Shown piece after piece: positions 35,270 to 45,919 of a stretch of DNA of 64,000 bases. Position numbers and translations under genes: made by a program. This DNA is from Escallonia rubra (taxonomy: Eukaryota > Streptophyta > Magnoliopsida > Escalloniales > Escalloniaceae). The notes beneath the pieces were generated by a model. It made no database searches, was not told the DNA's origin, and worked only from the letters and a program-made list of their open reading frames with translations. The stretch covers positions 124,001 to 188,000 of the forward strand of contig JAVXUO010001091.1 in assembly GCA_033065855.1 (NCBI GenBank), given 5' to 3'. Positions within the stretch are counted from its first letter, which is position 1. Every line of letters starts with the position of its first letter.

Positions 35270-35720
35270 TAGGTAGCGTTTGAAATCACTTTCAGTTTTA
35301 GTTTTTTGTTTCAAAAAAAAAAAAAAAAACAACAAAAACCAGTTTAGTTTTTTTTTATAAATGGGTGTTTGATTACCCAGTTTTTTTTTGAATTTTTTCT
35401 TTGGTGGTGGTTTGCGGTGGCGATGGCCGGCGGGGTGGCCGTCGACGGTGGTCACCGGCGATGGCTGCCGGTCGGTCGCCAGCGGTGGATGCCGGCGGGC
35501 TGTGGTGGCTAGAGGTCGCCGACGACGGTGGGCGGTGGCTGTGGTGGTGGGAGGTGGTGGTGGTCTCAAAATAAAATCAAAACTCAAAACTTCTAAATGG
35601 AAGTTTTAAAAAATAGTCATGTTTTAAAAACTGATTTTTGAAACGAAAGAAAAAAAAATTTAAAAACTGTATGTCAAGCGCGTTTTGAAAAAACTAAACT
35701 GAAAAAATAAACTTTACCGA
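35270..35720. mobile_element. MITE, GGTGGC-core family, copy 5
   Basis: The left end AGGTAGCGTTTGAAAT matches that of the copy at 18360. The core (35400-35570) is dense in GGTGGC/GCCGGCGG motifs and shares GTGGTGGTTTGCGGTGGCG with copies 1 and 2. The arms are A/T runs. The right end is less well defined. The open frame read through the core reflects its triplet-like repeat. Confidence 0.5.
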
Positions 35721-36014
35721 ACATAGATAAATATAGTTTTAAGTTTTGGTTTGAACGTGCTCTCATTTTTATTCCGTCGACAGCCATCACCGAACTGTGG
35801 TTCTTCATATCGATTAACCAATCTATAAACTGTTCTTGGTCGTCGGTCGAGGCTTTCGTTGTTTCATATTCACCCAAATTAACACAAACTGATTGACTGA
35901 AACTCACCGAAACTTGGCCGGATCGCTCGAAATGCACCGAACAGTAATCCAAGCAGAACAATAGAGAGCCACAGTTGTACTTGTATTATTGCGCTCAGAT
36001 ACGAGTCCACAAAA

Positions 36015-36308
36015 TTGCTGCCTTTGAGAGCTTTCCGGTCAACCAGTGACAAGATCGCAAAGATTCAGTTGCACCCCACGCATCCCTGACTCATCACCTC
36101 AGATGCGTCCGATCACGTCTTCGTCTGGAATTGGGACGCCAGGTACTTGCTCCAGTAATAGTGCGTCCTTTTTTGGTAATTCCAGTTGTGCTCATTGGAT
36201 GGTGCTTTGTGTGTGAATTGTAGGTTATTTACGGGCTCAAAGCAGGCGGTGTTGATGAGAGCCGCCTGGTCGGCGTCAAATTGGAGAAGCTCGCCGAGGG
36301 CGAACCTG
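36015..36308 (+). pseudogene. 5' fragment of a TWD40-2-like WD40 gene (At5g24710 type)
   Basis: Exon 1 (36015-36142) reads LRAFRSTSDKIAKIQLHPTHP, then a TGA stop (36087), then DASDHVFVWNWDAR up to a donor GT. Exon 2 (36224 to about 36308) continues VIYGLKAGGVDESRLVGVKL. This matches, from memory, the N-terminus of the plant TPLATE-complex subunit TWD40-2, which works in endocytosis at the plasma membrane. The expected start ATG is TTG, a conserved Trp codon has become TGA, and homology stops after LEKLAEGE. The intron is kept, so this is a DNA-level copy, not a processed one. The rest of the gene (over a thousand residues in the family) is absent here. Confidence 0.75.
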
Positions 36309-36309
36309 G

Positions 36310-37348
36310 TACAAAAACACTGTTCTCCTTTATATAGCTCTCTTTCTTTATCGAACCAATGTAGGCAATGACGAAGGCATTGTGTGTATGCAAATCAAAA
36401 TAGCCTCTGATTTGAATCGTATCCATCTCGTTACTAGATTATGAATCTCAGTAGTAACTCGTCCAGTATAGATAAGATTATGCCTGGGATGAATCTGGTA
36501 CAAATACTATTTGCCTTATCGAGAAAAACACATGCACTACATAATCAGGCACGTCTTAACACGAAACAACGCAGGCATTCTGTATATGTAAATGGAATTA
36601 GGATTCAGCTGAAAAGTCTCACGTTAAACTACTCTCATGCTTTAATTCGAAGTCAAATTCCTTCGCATATTAGTCGTTACTATTCCCCTAGCTAACTGAG
36701 TAGTTCACTTAACCTCCTTAACTTCGAGATCTTCATTGAGGTTACATGACTAACTTTTTTCTTGGTATAGATATGGCACACATAGCCACACACGTGTACA
36801 TATACCGAATAGACATGGTTGTTGGCATCCGTTCAATTTGTAGTTACTAATTTTATTAAAGTACTTTAGAGACAAAGCCCAAAGCCAGATATATACGATA
36901 TGGAAATTAGCAAATGAAGCTTTTTAGTTGGTATTTTGGAAGCTTTAGATCTTACAGGAACTTAGGAGTACGTAGAGAGCCATGGAAGAATGGTTCTTCC
37001 AAGACTCCTAAGCGACGTGTTTCCATGAGTGAAGGTAGTGGTATGGGGGGTCCCAAGAGGAGGCGAACAGTTCTTAAATATCTCTAAAGGGTCTGGTTAT
37101 GTTCTTTGGCTGCAGGGGTGCATCACTGAAGAGGGCATGAAATTTGCTTTCTAGTGTAGGAAAAAAAATGACTAAGGAGAACCATTCAAACGCTTCTTTT
37201 TGAATTTTGAAAAACTGCTGGGTTTTGAGGCTAAGGCAAGAACCTAGGAAGCACATACACCTCTTATGGGTCAAGGTATCGTGTCCTACAGCTAACGACA
37301 CCCAGACACCCCTCGAATGATCAATTATTAGAGAGTTGAGTGTATATT
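36310..37348. other. Intergenic, no feature seen
   Basis: Between the WD40 pseudogene and the target duplication of the second copia element. I see no gene. Short frames lack domains. Confidence 0.45.
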
Positions 37349-37353
37349 ATTTT

Positions 37354-37651
37354 TGTAGTTTTTCAGAGAAGAAAAAGATGGAAGAAACTGAATTCATTCT
37401 CCATTGAATTATACAGAATAAGTTACACAGCCTTTATAGGAAACCATAGCCCTAAATAAGGTATGAAATCCCTCTAAACTAGGCCTAATCGAATCCTAAT
37501 CGAATCCCTTATATCAAGGGATCTCCTTTATTGAATAACATATCTACTTTCCTAATAAAAACAAATTAAATCATTGACTTGACACGATTTGCAAATCATC
37601 CGGCTTGACATGATTTTGCGTCAATGGCCTGATCTTCCTCATATTCTGACA
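37354..37651 (-). repeat. 3' LTR of the second copia element
   Basis: 298 bp. It lacks the 11-bp partial duplication (AAATCATCCGG) seen in the other LTR. The adjacent polypurine tract lies at about 37652-37665 on the minus strand. Confidence 0.9.
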
Positions 37652-37654
37652 CTC

Positions 37655-39050
37655 CCCCTCAAGTTGGTGCATAGATATCTATCATGCCCAACTTGCTAAT
37701 AAGAAACTCATAGTTAGGTGTAAACAGTGCCTTTGTGAGAATATCTGCAACTTGTTGTGATGTCGGAACAAATAGCATACAAACAGTTCCTGCTTCAATT
37801 TTCTCTTTTATGAAGTGCCTGTCAATCTCGGCATGCTTTGTTCTGTCATGCTGAACTGGATTACTTGCGATGTTAATGGCTGCCTTGTTGTTGCAATACA
37901 ACTTCATTGACATGGTCATCGGTCTTCTTAGTTCTTCCAAAACGCGTTTTAGCCACATCTCACAAATCCCATGAGCCATCGCTCTATATTTTGCCTCGGC
38001 ACTACTATGAGCCACCACACTTTGTTTCTTGCTTCTCCATGTTACTAGGTTTCCCCATACAAAACTGCAGTATCCTGATGTCGACTTCCTATCTGTACTT
38101 GATCCTGCCCAGTCTGCATCTGTGTATGCTTCAAGATTTCGCTGTTAATTCTTTCTAAAGAATAGTCCTTTCCCTGGAGAACCTTTTAGTTATCTCAGGA
38201 TGCGATAGACTGCTTCAAGATGCTCTTCATGAGGAGAATGCATGAATTGACTTACTAGACTTACGGCAAATGGAATGTCAGGCCTTGTATGTGACAAGTA
38301 AATCAGCTTCCCAACTAATTTCTAGTACCGAGATGTATTTACTAGATCTCCCTTGTTGTCTCCAAGTTTCTTGTTTGGATCAATTGGTGTTTCTACAGGA
38401 CGACACCCACTCATACCAGTCTCTTTAAGTAGATCAAGTACGTACTTCCTTTGTGACACTGCAATCCCTTTCTTTGATCGAGCTATCTCCATTCCGAGAA
38501 AAAATTTCAGTGATCCCAAGTCTTTAATTTCAAACTCGGAGGCTAGGCACTACTTCAACCGCTCGAGCTCCGCTATGTCATCCCCAGTTAGAATGATATC
38601 ATCAACATAGACTATGAGAATGGCTATCTTCCCATCAGTCGAATGCCTTGTGAACATAGTGTGATCTGCCTGTCCCTGAATATATCCTTGTCTCTTGACA
38701 AATTCTGTGAACCTTTCGAACCAGGCTCTTGGTGATTGTTTTAGTCAATACAAAGACTTTTTCAGTTTACATACCTTTGGTCTATACTTCATTTCAAAAC
38801 CTGGAGGTGGATCCATGTAAACTTCCTCTTCTAGGTCACCATTGAGAAATGCATTCTTCACATCTAATTGTTGTAGGGGCCAGTCCAGATTTGATGCAAT
38901 CGACAGTAGCACTCTCACTGTATTCAATTTTGCCACTGGTGCAAAGGTTTCTAGATAATCGATGCCGTATGTTTGTGTGAAACCCTTAGCTACCAGACGT
39001 GCCTTGTACTGCTAAAGAGATCCATCTGATATATATTTTGTCGTGAAAAC
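37655..39050 (-). pseudogene. Copia pol 3' half: reverse transcriptase and RNase H, broken
   Basis: On the minus strand, homology runs from [10 protein letters not shown] through the reverse transcriptase ([29 protein letters not shown], and catalytic YVDDI near 38600), then the RNase H region (AYTDADWAG, SSAEAKYRAMA, TKHAEIDRHFI), ending at about 37659. At least six in-frame stops interrupt it, near 39012, 38744, 38550, 38324, 38193 and 38144. It is separated from the rest of pol only by the hAT insertion, whose 8-bp duplication marks the break. Confidence 0.9.
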
Positions 39051-42000
39051 CTAGGTAGCACGGACACGGACACGGTGTCGGACACCGATACAGACGGGGA
39101 CACCGGACACCGCAATTTCCAAAAAATAGGATTTTGGACACTGCAGGACACCGTTATTTTTTTAATATTTTTATTATATATATATATATATAATAAATAT
39201 CAAATACATTCCATAATCTAAAATAACAAATAATAATGAAAAACTACCAAAACAAGGAATTCAAATACAAGTCATACTTAAACGTTAAATCCAACATAAT
39301 ACATGGTACATAACATAAGAAATTAAGTCTTACAAAGTCATACGAATAGGAAACAAAGGAAATAACTGAAATAAGTAATAAGTCGATCAAGTGCTCAATC
39401 TACATCGATCGTGTCATCTTCTTCATCGTCCTCTTCACCTCCACCTCCATCTCCATCATTATTCTCCTCCCTGCATATTTCAGCTTCCATCTCTGGCTCA
39501 TCAAGCGATAGATTTGCAAACCGAAGCATCCCGACATCTTCAAACCCATCATGATTATCTCCCCCCACATCCCACATTTTGGTCTCCCCTTGGCTATACT
39601 TTGTAGTCCTCCTTGACAAAAGACGGAGATTTCTATGAACAAAAACCAAGTCTTCCGCACGTTGGGGTGTCATCTTGTTCCTTCTCACCGAGTGAATAAA
39701 AGAATACGTGCTCCAATTTCTTTCGGCACAAGATGACGAAGAAGGTTGTGCAAGAAGTTTCAAGGCTATGGCTTGGAGGATAGGTGCACTTGCACCGTAA
39801 AGAAGCCACCAAGTCTTGGGATCCATACCATAGCGATTAGAGATGGAATTATACTCTCTAAAATCTCCATTAGGCCCAATAAATTCAGCATACTCTAGAT
39901 TGACCTTGTTGCGGTCCTCCAAGTTTGGAAAGTATCTCCGAAGACATTTCATTCTCTCCTTGTTGATCTCATTGTCCTTGTGTGGAGGAACTCGAGAAGG
40001 ATCCTCATCAAGCCACTCACGGGTATAGTACCTTATGAAAGAAAGTAATGAACATTGAACACATTTAGATATATAACTATAAGTAAGGGGCTACATTAGT
40101 AGAAGACGAAAATCCAAAAAAATCAACTCAAATGTTAACATAAGATGATATTACCTTGGGTTTAGAGAATGTGCCAAGCAGTGAAGTGGAGTATTATTCT
40201 TGTTCCAACGATCTACAAGAATATTTTGCACCACATCAAAGAAGGTGGACTCCTCGTCGGGTCTTTTCACTTCATGCTCATATATGGCCTTCTTAACTTT
40301 TTCAATTATCGAATCCCACATGTCATAGACTAGGTGAAGACAAGGCCTATTGGTATCACAAATCCTGAGCATGTCATACATAGGAGTAGTGAAAGCAAGT
40401 ATGTAATCAATGGAATCCCACCATTCATCATCCAACACCTTCTCCTTAACAAACCTAGCCTTTGCTACATCATCATCCCGATAAAGATTCCAATGATCAC
40501 TAATTAGCATGGCTTGAAGACCACCCTTAATGAGCTTAATCCTCCTAAGCATCACAATAGCAGAAGCAAACCGAGTTTCGGCCACAGAAAGCAACTTCAA
40601 ATTCACAAACTCATTAAACATTGCCAATCTCATTGCGTGATTCATGATGAAATTCTTAACTAGCCAAACATCCCCAATGACATCAGTAATCCAAACACAT
40701 TACATATAAGTAATATCATTATTGTCCGCATTCTTGGCTGCACATATGTTCCTCCATGCTAAATTAAGAGTATGAACGACACATGGTGTCCAAACAATGC
40801 TCGGAAATTGTTGCTCAAGAAGTTGCCCAACAGCCTTACAAACATGAGCATTGTCCGTGACAACTTGGACCACCTTCTCATGCCCAACCTCCACAATCAC
40901 TTCCTTCAACAACTCGGCAATAAAATGTTTGTCCTTATAATCACCCGAACAATCTATTGCTCTAAAAAACATAGGAGCACCATCAGAGACAGCCATGATA
41001 TTAATGAGTGGCCTCCTTTGCGAGTCACTCCACCCATCACTAACAATACTTATACCCTTCTCACTCCACATGGCTCGAATCGGTGCTAACGACCTATCAA
41101 CATTCCTTTTGCAAAAGAGTGGTCCTCAACTTATTATAACCCGGTGGAACATAACCTCCAAGCTTATGATTAGCGGCAATAGTATATGAGTTTTGATAGT
41201 GTGGGTTCCTTGCTAAGTTGAATGACACACCCCCCGTATAGAACATCCTAGCAATTTCAGGATCTAATTGCTCACGCTCCTCATTGTTAAAAGCCTCTTC
41301 AAGTTTATTTGTCCCCTTTCTTTTTTTTATATTCTCTTCCATGTATATTGAACATGCACCAACATTAGAACCGGATCCACTAGTAGGGGGTAAAGGTACC
41401 TGAAAATTAGAAGCATTTTTTACTCTCTCTGCGGCTTCTTCCTCCAATCTTTTGAACTCCAATATGTCCTTCTTTGTCACTTTCGAGCAAGGTTTGATCC
41501 CAGCACCGCTTATAGCTAGCAAATGTGCCCTCACCCTTGTATACGACACCCTTTCTTCTGCACTTTGCAAAAAGTGCACTCCCAAGGCAAGTTTCCTCCC
41601 CCTTGTGCAGACTTTCCCGTCCTTACTACGAATTTCCACAACGGTTTTAAAGGGTCGTTCATAGTTGCTGTCGATCCACTTACAGCACTACTAGATTCAT
41701 CCATTTCTGAAATTAAGTAATAAACTAATAATAAATATACACTAACACAACTACACAAGCATTGCATTCTGAAATTAAGTTGACTAAATAACTACGTCAA
41801 AAAAAAAGAGAGAGAACGACTCGACACTCAACAAAGGGAGAGAATAAAAAAACTCTTGCAAAACGACTCTTGAGTCAACGACGGAGGAAGAAATAAAAAA
41901 AGAGAGAGAGACAGTCACAGACAACTTCGAGCAGAGAGGGAAGGTACCTGTGAGTCAGCGACGGTGGCGAGGACCTCCGGTGACGATGCAGTGAGCTTCG

Positions 42001-42475
42001 GCGAGTCGCAGCAGCTGCTTCGGTCTTCGCGACGACGACTGGAATCGTTGGCGTCGGCTTCAGAATGTTGGCGAACAGCTCCGGCGATAGCTACAAGTCG
42101 ATAATGGCTTCTGTGAGGTGGTTCCAAGCTGACGGCTATAAGGTGGCAGATGTTGTTTTTTTCAGATTAGGGATTTAGGGCACAATTTGTTTATGTTAAA
42201 AAAACCCCACATATTACATTTAATACCGATTGACCCCCGAAATTAGTTCCAAAAATTCCAAAGTAGCCCCAAACGGTCCGACACTGCACATTCCCGTGTC
42301 CGACACTCCTCGATGAAGTGTCCGACATGGTGTCGGAAAATTAAAAAAAAAATAAATTCGACACCGATTGGCAGTGTCCGACACGTGTCGGGCAGTGTCC
42401 GGAGGGTGTCGGGGTGTCCGTCCGTTTAGGACACCAAACCCCCCCCCCCCTAGGAGGGGTGTCCGTGCTTCAGAG
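39051..42475 (-). mobile_element. hAT transposon nested in the copia element, duplication GTGAAAAC
   Basis: The ends CTAGGTAGCACGGACAC and (complement of right end) CTCTGAAGCACGGACAC are 17-bp inverted repeats with 14 matches. The perfect 8-bp repeat GTGAAAAC flanks the element at 39043-39050 and 42476-42483. Subterminal GTGTCGGACAC/GTCCGACAC motifs are repeated at both ends (39060-39150, 42275-42430). It encodes a broken transposase on the minus strand. Removing it and one duplication rejoins copia reverse-transcriptase homology, so it entered after the copia element. Confidence 0.95.
39395..41704 (-). pseudogene. hAT transposase (BED finger, DUF659, hAT dimerisation), broken
   Basis: Start ATG is at 41704 (minus). 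A BED zinc finger begins PLWKFV...CTFCK but shifts frame near 41540-41550; homology continues as SYTRVRAHLL with the finger's terminal KPC. A second frameshift is near 41095. The DUF659 region (41071-40700) carries SDGWSD and VTDNAHVC, the two catalytic Asp motifs of hAT transposases. A TAA near 40700 is in frame with the next part. A good GT-AG intron (40032-40154) joins the middle to the C-terminal dimerisation domain with SCAERNWSTYSFIHS and VFVHRNLRLL, followed by an acidic tail to 39395. Two frameshifts and a stop make it inactive. Confidence 0.9.
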
Positions 42476-42483
42476 GTGAAAAC

Positions 42484-43292
42484 CCATTTGCAGCCAACGG
42501 TCTTCTTTTCCTTTGGTAGTTCTATTACCTCCCATGTCTTATTCTTCTTAAGGGCCCTCATTTATTCAAGAATAGCCTCCTTCCACTCAGGAACCTGTAA
42601 AGCATCCTGTACAGTCTTTGGAATCTCCACACTTGACAAATGTGAGGTAAATGCAGAAAACATGGGTGACAAGTTCTTATAGGACACAAAGTTTGACATT
42701 GGGTACTTGACACATTTTCTAATACCTTTACGATGAGCAATGGGTTTATTAAGGTCAGACATGCTAGACTCGAACTGAGATGACTCAGAGCTAGGTAAAC
42801 TCAAAGGAATAGGTTCAGTATGAGTATCACCTGAAGCTTCAATGGACTTCTGAATGGTCTGCGATACAGAATCTTGACAATACTGTAAAGCATCGGTCTC
42901 ATTTCTTTGAATCTGTTTCCTCCTGGAATAAACAAGAAGTTCTTTTGTACCTGTTGTTCCTCCATTTTTGTTCCCATCAATATCATGAGATAGCCCTATG
43001 GATTTTGGATCTAAGTTTTCATTATTTAAACCACTAAGTTCCATGTTTATTAAAAAGTTTGGACCATCAGCCATGGTGATGTTTCGGGTGATATTGTGGG
43101 TTGAGAATTAAAAAACTCGTCAAAAACCTCCGAATCTTCATCCTTATTCTCCCCCTGAAGATGAGTGTCAAAAAATGGTTTAAACTCAAAAAAGGTGACA
43201 TACATTGTGACAAACATCTTTCTAGAACACGGATCATAATATTTGTATCCTTTTTGCGTTGGAGCATAGCCTACAAATACACATTTCCTTGC
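42484..43292 (-). pseudogene. Copia pol linker between integrase and RT, broken
   Basis: Minus-strand sequence upstream of the hAT insertion. It contains the start of the reverse-transcriptase domain (ALKKNKTWEVIELP, then VGCKWVF up to the insertion), preceded by the low-conservation linker with several stops and frame changes. The integrase C-terminal motif CVFVGY lies just after a stop near 43292. Confidence 0.8.
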
Positions 43293-44470
43293 TCAAGGAT
43301 CTAATTTCCCACGGTTTTGATCATGTATATGAACAAATGCACTACAACCGAATACCTTTAACGGTAAGTCAGAAGTCAACCTAGAAGCGGGAAAACTAGC
43401 CTTTAGAATACTTAGAGGTGTTTGAAAGTCTAAAACTTTTGTAGGCATGCGATTTATAAGATATGTGGCAGTTAAAAGAGCTTCACCCCATAGATACTTA
43501 GGAACCCTATTTGTAAACAACAATGCCCTAGTAACTTCTAAAAAATGTTTGTTCTTTCGCTCAGCGATGCCATTTTGTTGGGGTGTGTCGTTACAAGAGC
43601 TTTGATGTATTATACCATTTTTCAAGAAGAAATCTCCTAAAACTTTGTTAAAAAATTCTCTACCATTATCACTTCTAAACACCTTAATTTTTTCTTGAAA
43701 TTGTGTCTCCACCATTGTGTAGAAAATTTTGAACACCTTTTCCACTTCAGATTTTTCCCTTAACAAGTACATCCCACTTACACGTGTATGATCATCAATA
43801 AAGCTAACAAACCATTTTTTTTCCAAAAATTGTTGAAACCCTAGATGGTCCCCAAACGTCACTATGGATTAGCATAAATGGTTTTGAAGCTTGATATGAC
43901 CTTGAAGGGAAAGATGAACGATGATGCTTAGCCAATTCACAACTTTCACACTGAAATGAAGACGGACTTTTATTTTTAAATAGACTAGGAAACAAGTGTT
44001 TTAGATAATAAAAACTTGGATGCCCTAATCTATAGTGCCAAAGCATAACATCACTAGAATCAGAAACAGATTTAAGACAGGTACTCTGAACATGTTTTCC
44101 AGAGTTAGTCCCATCTTCAAAGAAATGGAGGCCGCCACTTGCTCTAGCACTGCCAATCATCTTCCCCGAGACCATTTCCTGAAACTCACATCGAGAAGAA
44201 TAGAAATTAGTTTGACTCTTGAGATCATTAGTTAATTTACTAATGGACAAAAGATTACAAGAGAGTTTAGGAACATGAAGAACATTATGCAGAGTTATGG
44301 ATGGAGATAACACAATGGATCTAGTCCCAGCAATTGCTGAGAGAGATCCATCGGCAATCTTGATCTTTTTATTCCCTGCACAAGGAGTATACGTAGAGAA
44401 AAGATGGGAGCAACTTGTCATATGATCTGTTGCTCCCAAATCTATGATCCAAGAGTTACTTTGACTAGGA
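43293..44470 (-). pseudogene. Copia protease and integrase, broken
   Basis: On the minus strand the protease motif reads D-L-G (WIIDLGATDHM, about 44425-44455) in place of the usual D-S-G or D-T-G. It is followed by the pre-integrase zinc site (HYRLGHPS, CESCELAKH) and the integrase with IHSDVWGP, FIDDHTR, SDNGREF and TPQQNGIAERKN. A frameshift near 43830 splits the integrase, and a stop ends it at 43293. The Ser-to-Leu change next to the catalytic Asp alone should inactivate the protease. Confidence 0.88.
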
Positions 44471-45572
44471 AGGAAGCTAAAAGAGCAGAGACAAAGTTAC
44501 CTTTATGAGCCAAAGAACAAGAGGGGTTTACTTGAAAATGTGGAGATTGAAAGAGTGTGTACAAGTGCTGTAGCTGTTCCTTTGTAAATGGGGACGCTCC
44601 TTGAGTACTTTGCTTTCCCTGATTTCCTTCATTAGACACTTGAAAGGCACGGTTATCAGAACCGTTTTTCTTCTTCCAGTTTGGGGGCTTCCCATGAATC
44701 TTCCAACAAGTTTCCCTTGTATGCTAAGATTTTTTGCAATGATCACACCAGGGCCTTTTTTTTCTTGTCATTGTCATATTCATTCCCCCTTACAACTAGA
44801 GCAGAATTCTCTACATCTACTGCAGGTTTTGGGTTCAAGTTGGTTAACATAACCTTCCGTTTAGTTTCCTCCCTCCTAATTTCAGAAAAGGCTTCATGAA
44901 GGGAGGGCAAAGGTTTTTTTCCAAGAATCTGAGACCTAACCTCATCAAAATCACGATTGAGACCCGCTAAAAATAGATACACGCGGTCACACTCCTCCTT
45001 TTCATGACTTTTACACTATCACTTGGACAATCCCACTCATCGATGTAACATTGATCTACTTCTTGCCATGGAGAAACTATCTCATTGTAATAACTAGTAA
45101 CCTCACGTTCTCCTTGTTTAAACTTCCACAGTTTAGTTTTCAAATCGAAAATTTGTGAAGAGTTTTCAACATCAGAGTAAGTTTCACGCATGGCTTCCCA
45201 AACATTTTTTGCTGTAGGAAGGAAGAGGTACGGTTTACCTATGGTTGGCTCCATGGAGTTGATCAACCACTCAATGATTAAGGAGTTCTCGGATCGCCAC
45301 ACGCTCAGGGAAGGATCGCCTGCTGCTGGTTGTCTCACGTCTCCGGTAAGATGTCCAAGCTTGCCCCTGCCATCAATCGCCAACTTCACGGACTGGGCCC
45401 ATTCGAGGTAGTTCTTCCCGGTCAGTTTATGAGAGGTAAGTTGGAAGGAAAGCTGTGAGAGGTGGTCTCCTCCGTTAGCCATGGTTGGTCTGAGTGTCCC
45501 TCCAAGTGTTGAACTTGTTGCCTCAGAGGAATCCAAGGATCTCCATGCTCCAGTCATGACCGTTTGGACCAT
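44471..45572 (-). pseudogene. Copia gag, broken
   Basis: The gag core starts near 45572 or at the internal ATG at about 45480 (GDHLSQLSFQLTSHKLTGKN, then WAQSVKLAIDGRGKLGHLTG). The frame changes near 44980. The CCHC knuckle (WCDHCKKS-stop-HTRETC, about 44720-44760) contains a stop between its second and third metal ligands. No intact gag remains. Confidence 0.88.
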
Positions 45573-45593
45573 AGAAAAAAAAAAATTAAGGCT

Positions 45594-45605
45594 GCTCTGA
45601 TACCA
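45594..45605 (-). other. Primer-binding site of the second copia element
   Basis: Minus-strand TGGTATCAGAGC directly after the 5' LTR, complementary to the 3' end of initiator tRNA-Met. It is the same primer site as in the Sirevirus at 21653. Confidence 0.9.
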
Positions 45606-45914
45606 TGTAGTTTTTCAGAGAAGAAAAAGATGGAAGAAACTGAATTCATTCTCCATTGAATTATACAGAATAAGTTACACAGCCTTTATAGGAAACCATA
45701 GCCCTAAATAAGGTATGAAATCCCTCTAAACTAGGCCTAATCGAATCCTAATTGAATCCCTTATATCAAGGGATCTCCTTTATTGAATAAAATATCTACT
45801 TTCCTAATAAAACCAAATTAAATCATTGACTCGACATGATTTGCAAATCATCCGGCTTGACATGATTTTGCAAATCATCCGGGTCAATGGCCTGATCTTC
45901 CTCATATTCCGACA
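45606..45914 (-). repeat. 5' LTR of the second copia element
   Basis: 309 bp. It is about 98% identical to the other LTR apart from an 11-bp local duplication (AAATCATCCGG repeated, about 45848-45880). Confidence 0.9.
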
Positions 45915-45919
45915 ATTTT

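Larger units (their letters stand above)
37354..45914 (-). mobile_element. Degenerate Ty1/copia retrotransposon, minus strand, with nested hAT
   Basis: LTRs at 37354-37651 (298 bp) and 45606-45914 (309 bp) begin TGTAG and end GACA, flanked by ATTTT (37349-37353 and 45915-45919). Read on the minus strand, the primer-binding site TGGTATCAGAGC (plus 45594-45605) follows the 5' LTR, and a TTGAGGGGGAG polypurine tract precedes the 3' LTR. A hAT element (39051-42475) splits the coding region; without it the element is about 5.1 kb, normal for copia. Gag and pol carry many stops and frameshifts although the LTRs differ at only about six sites plus an 11-bp indel. Confidence 0.94.
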
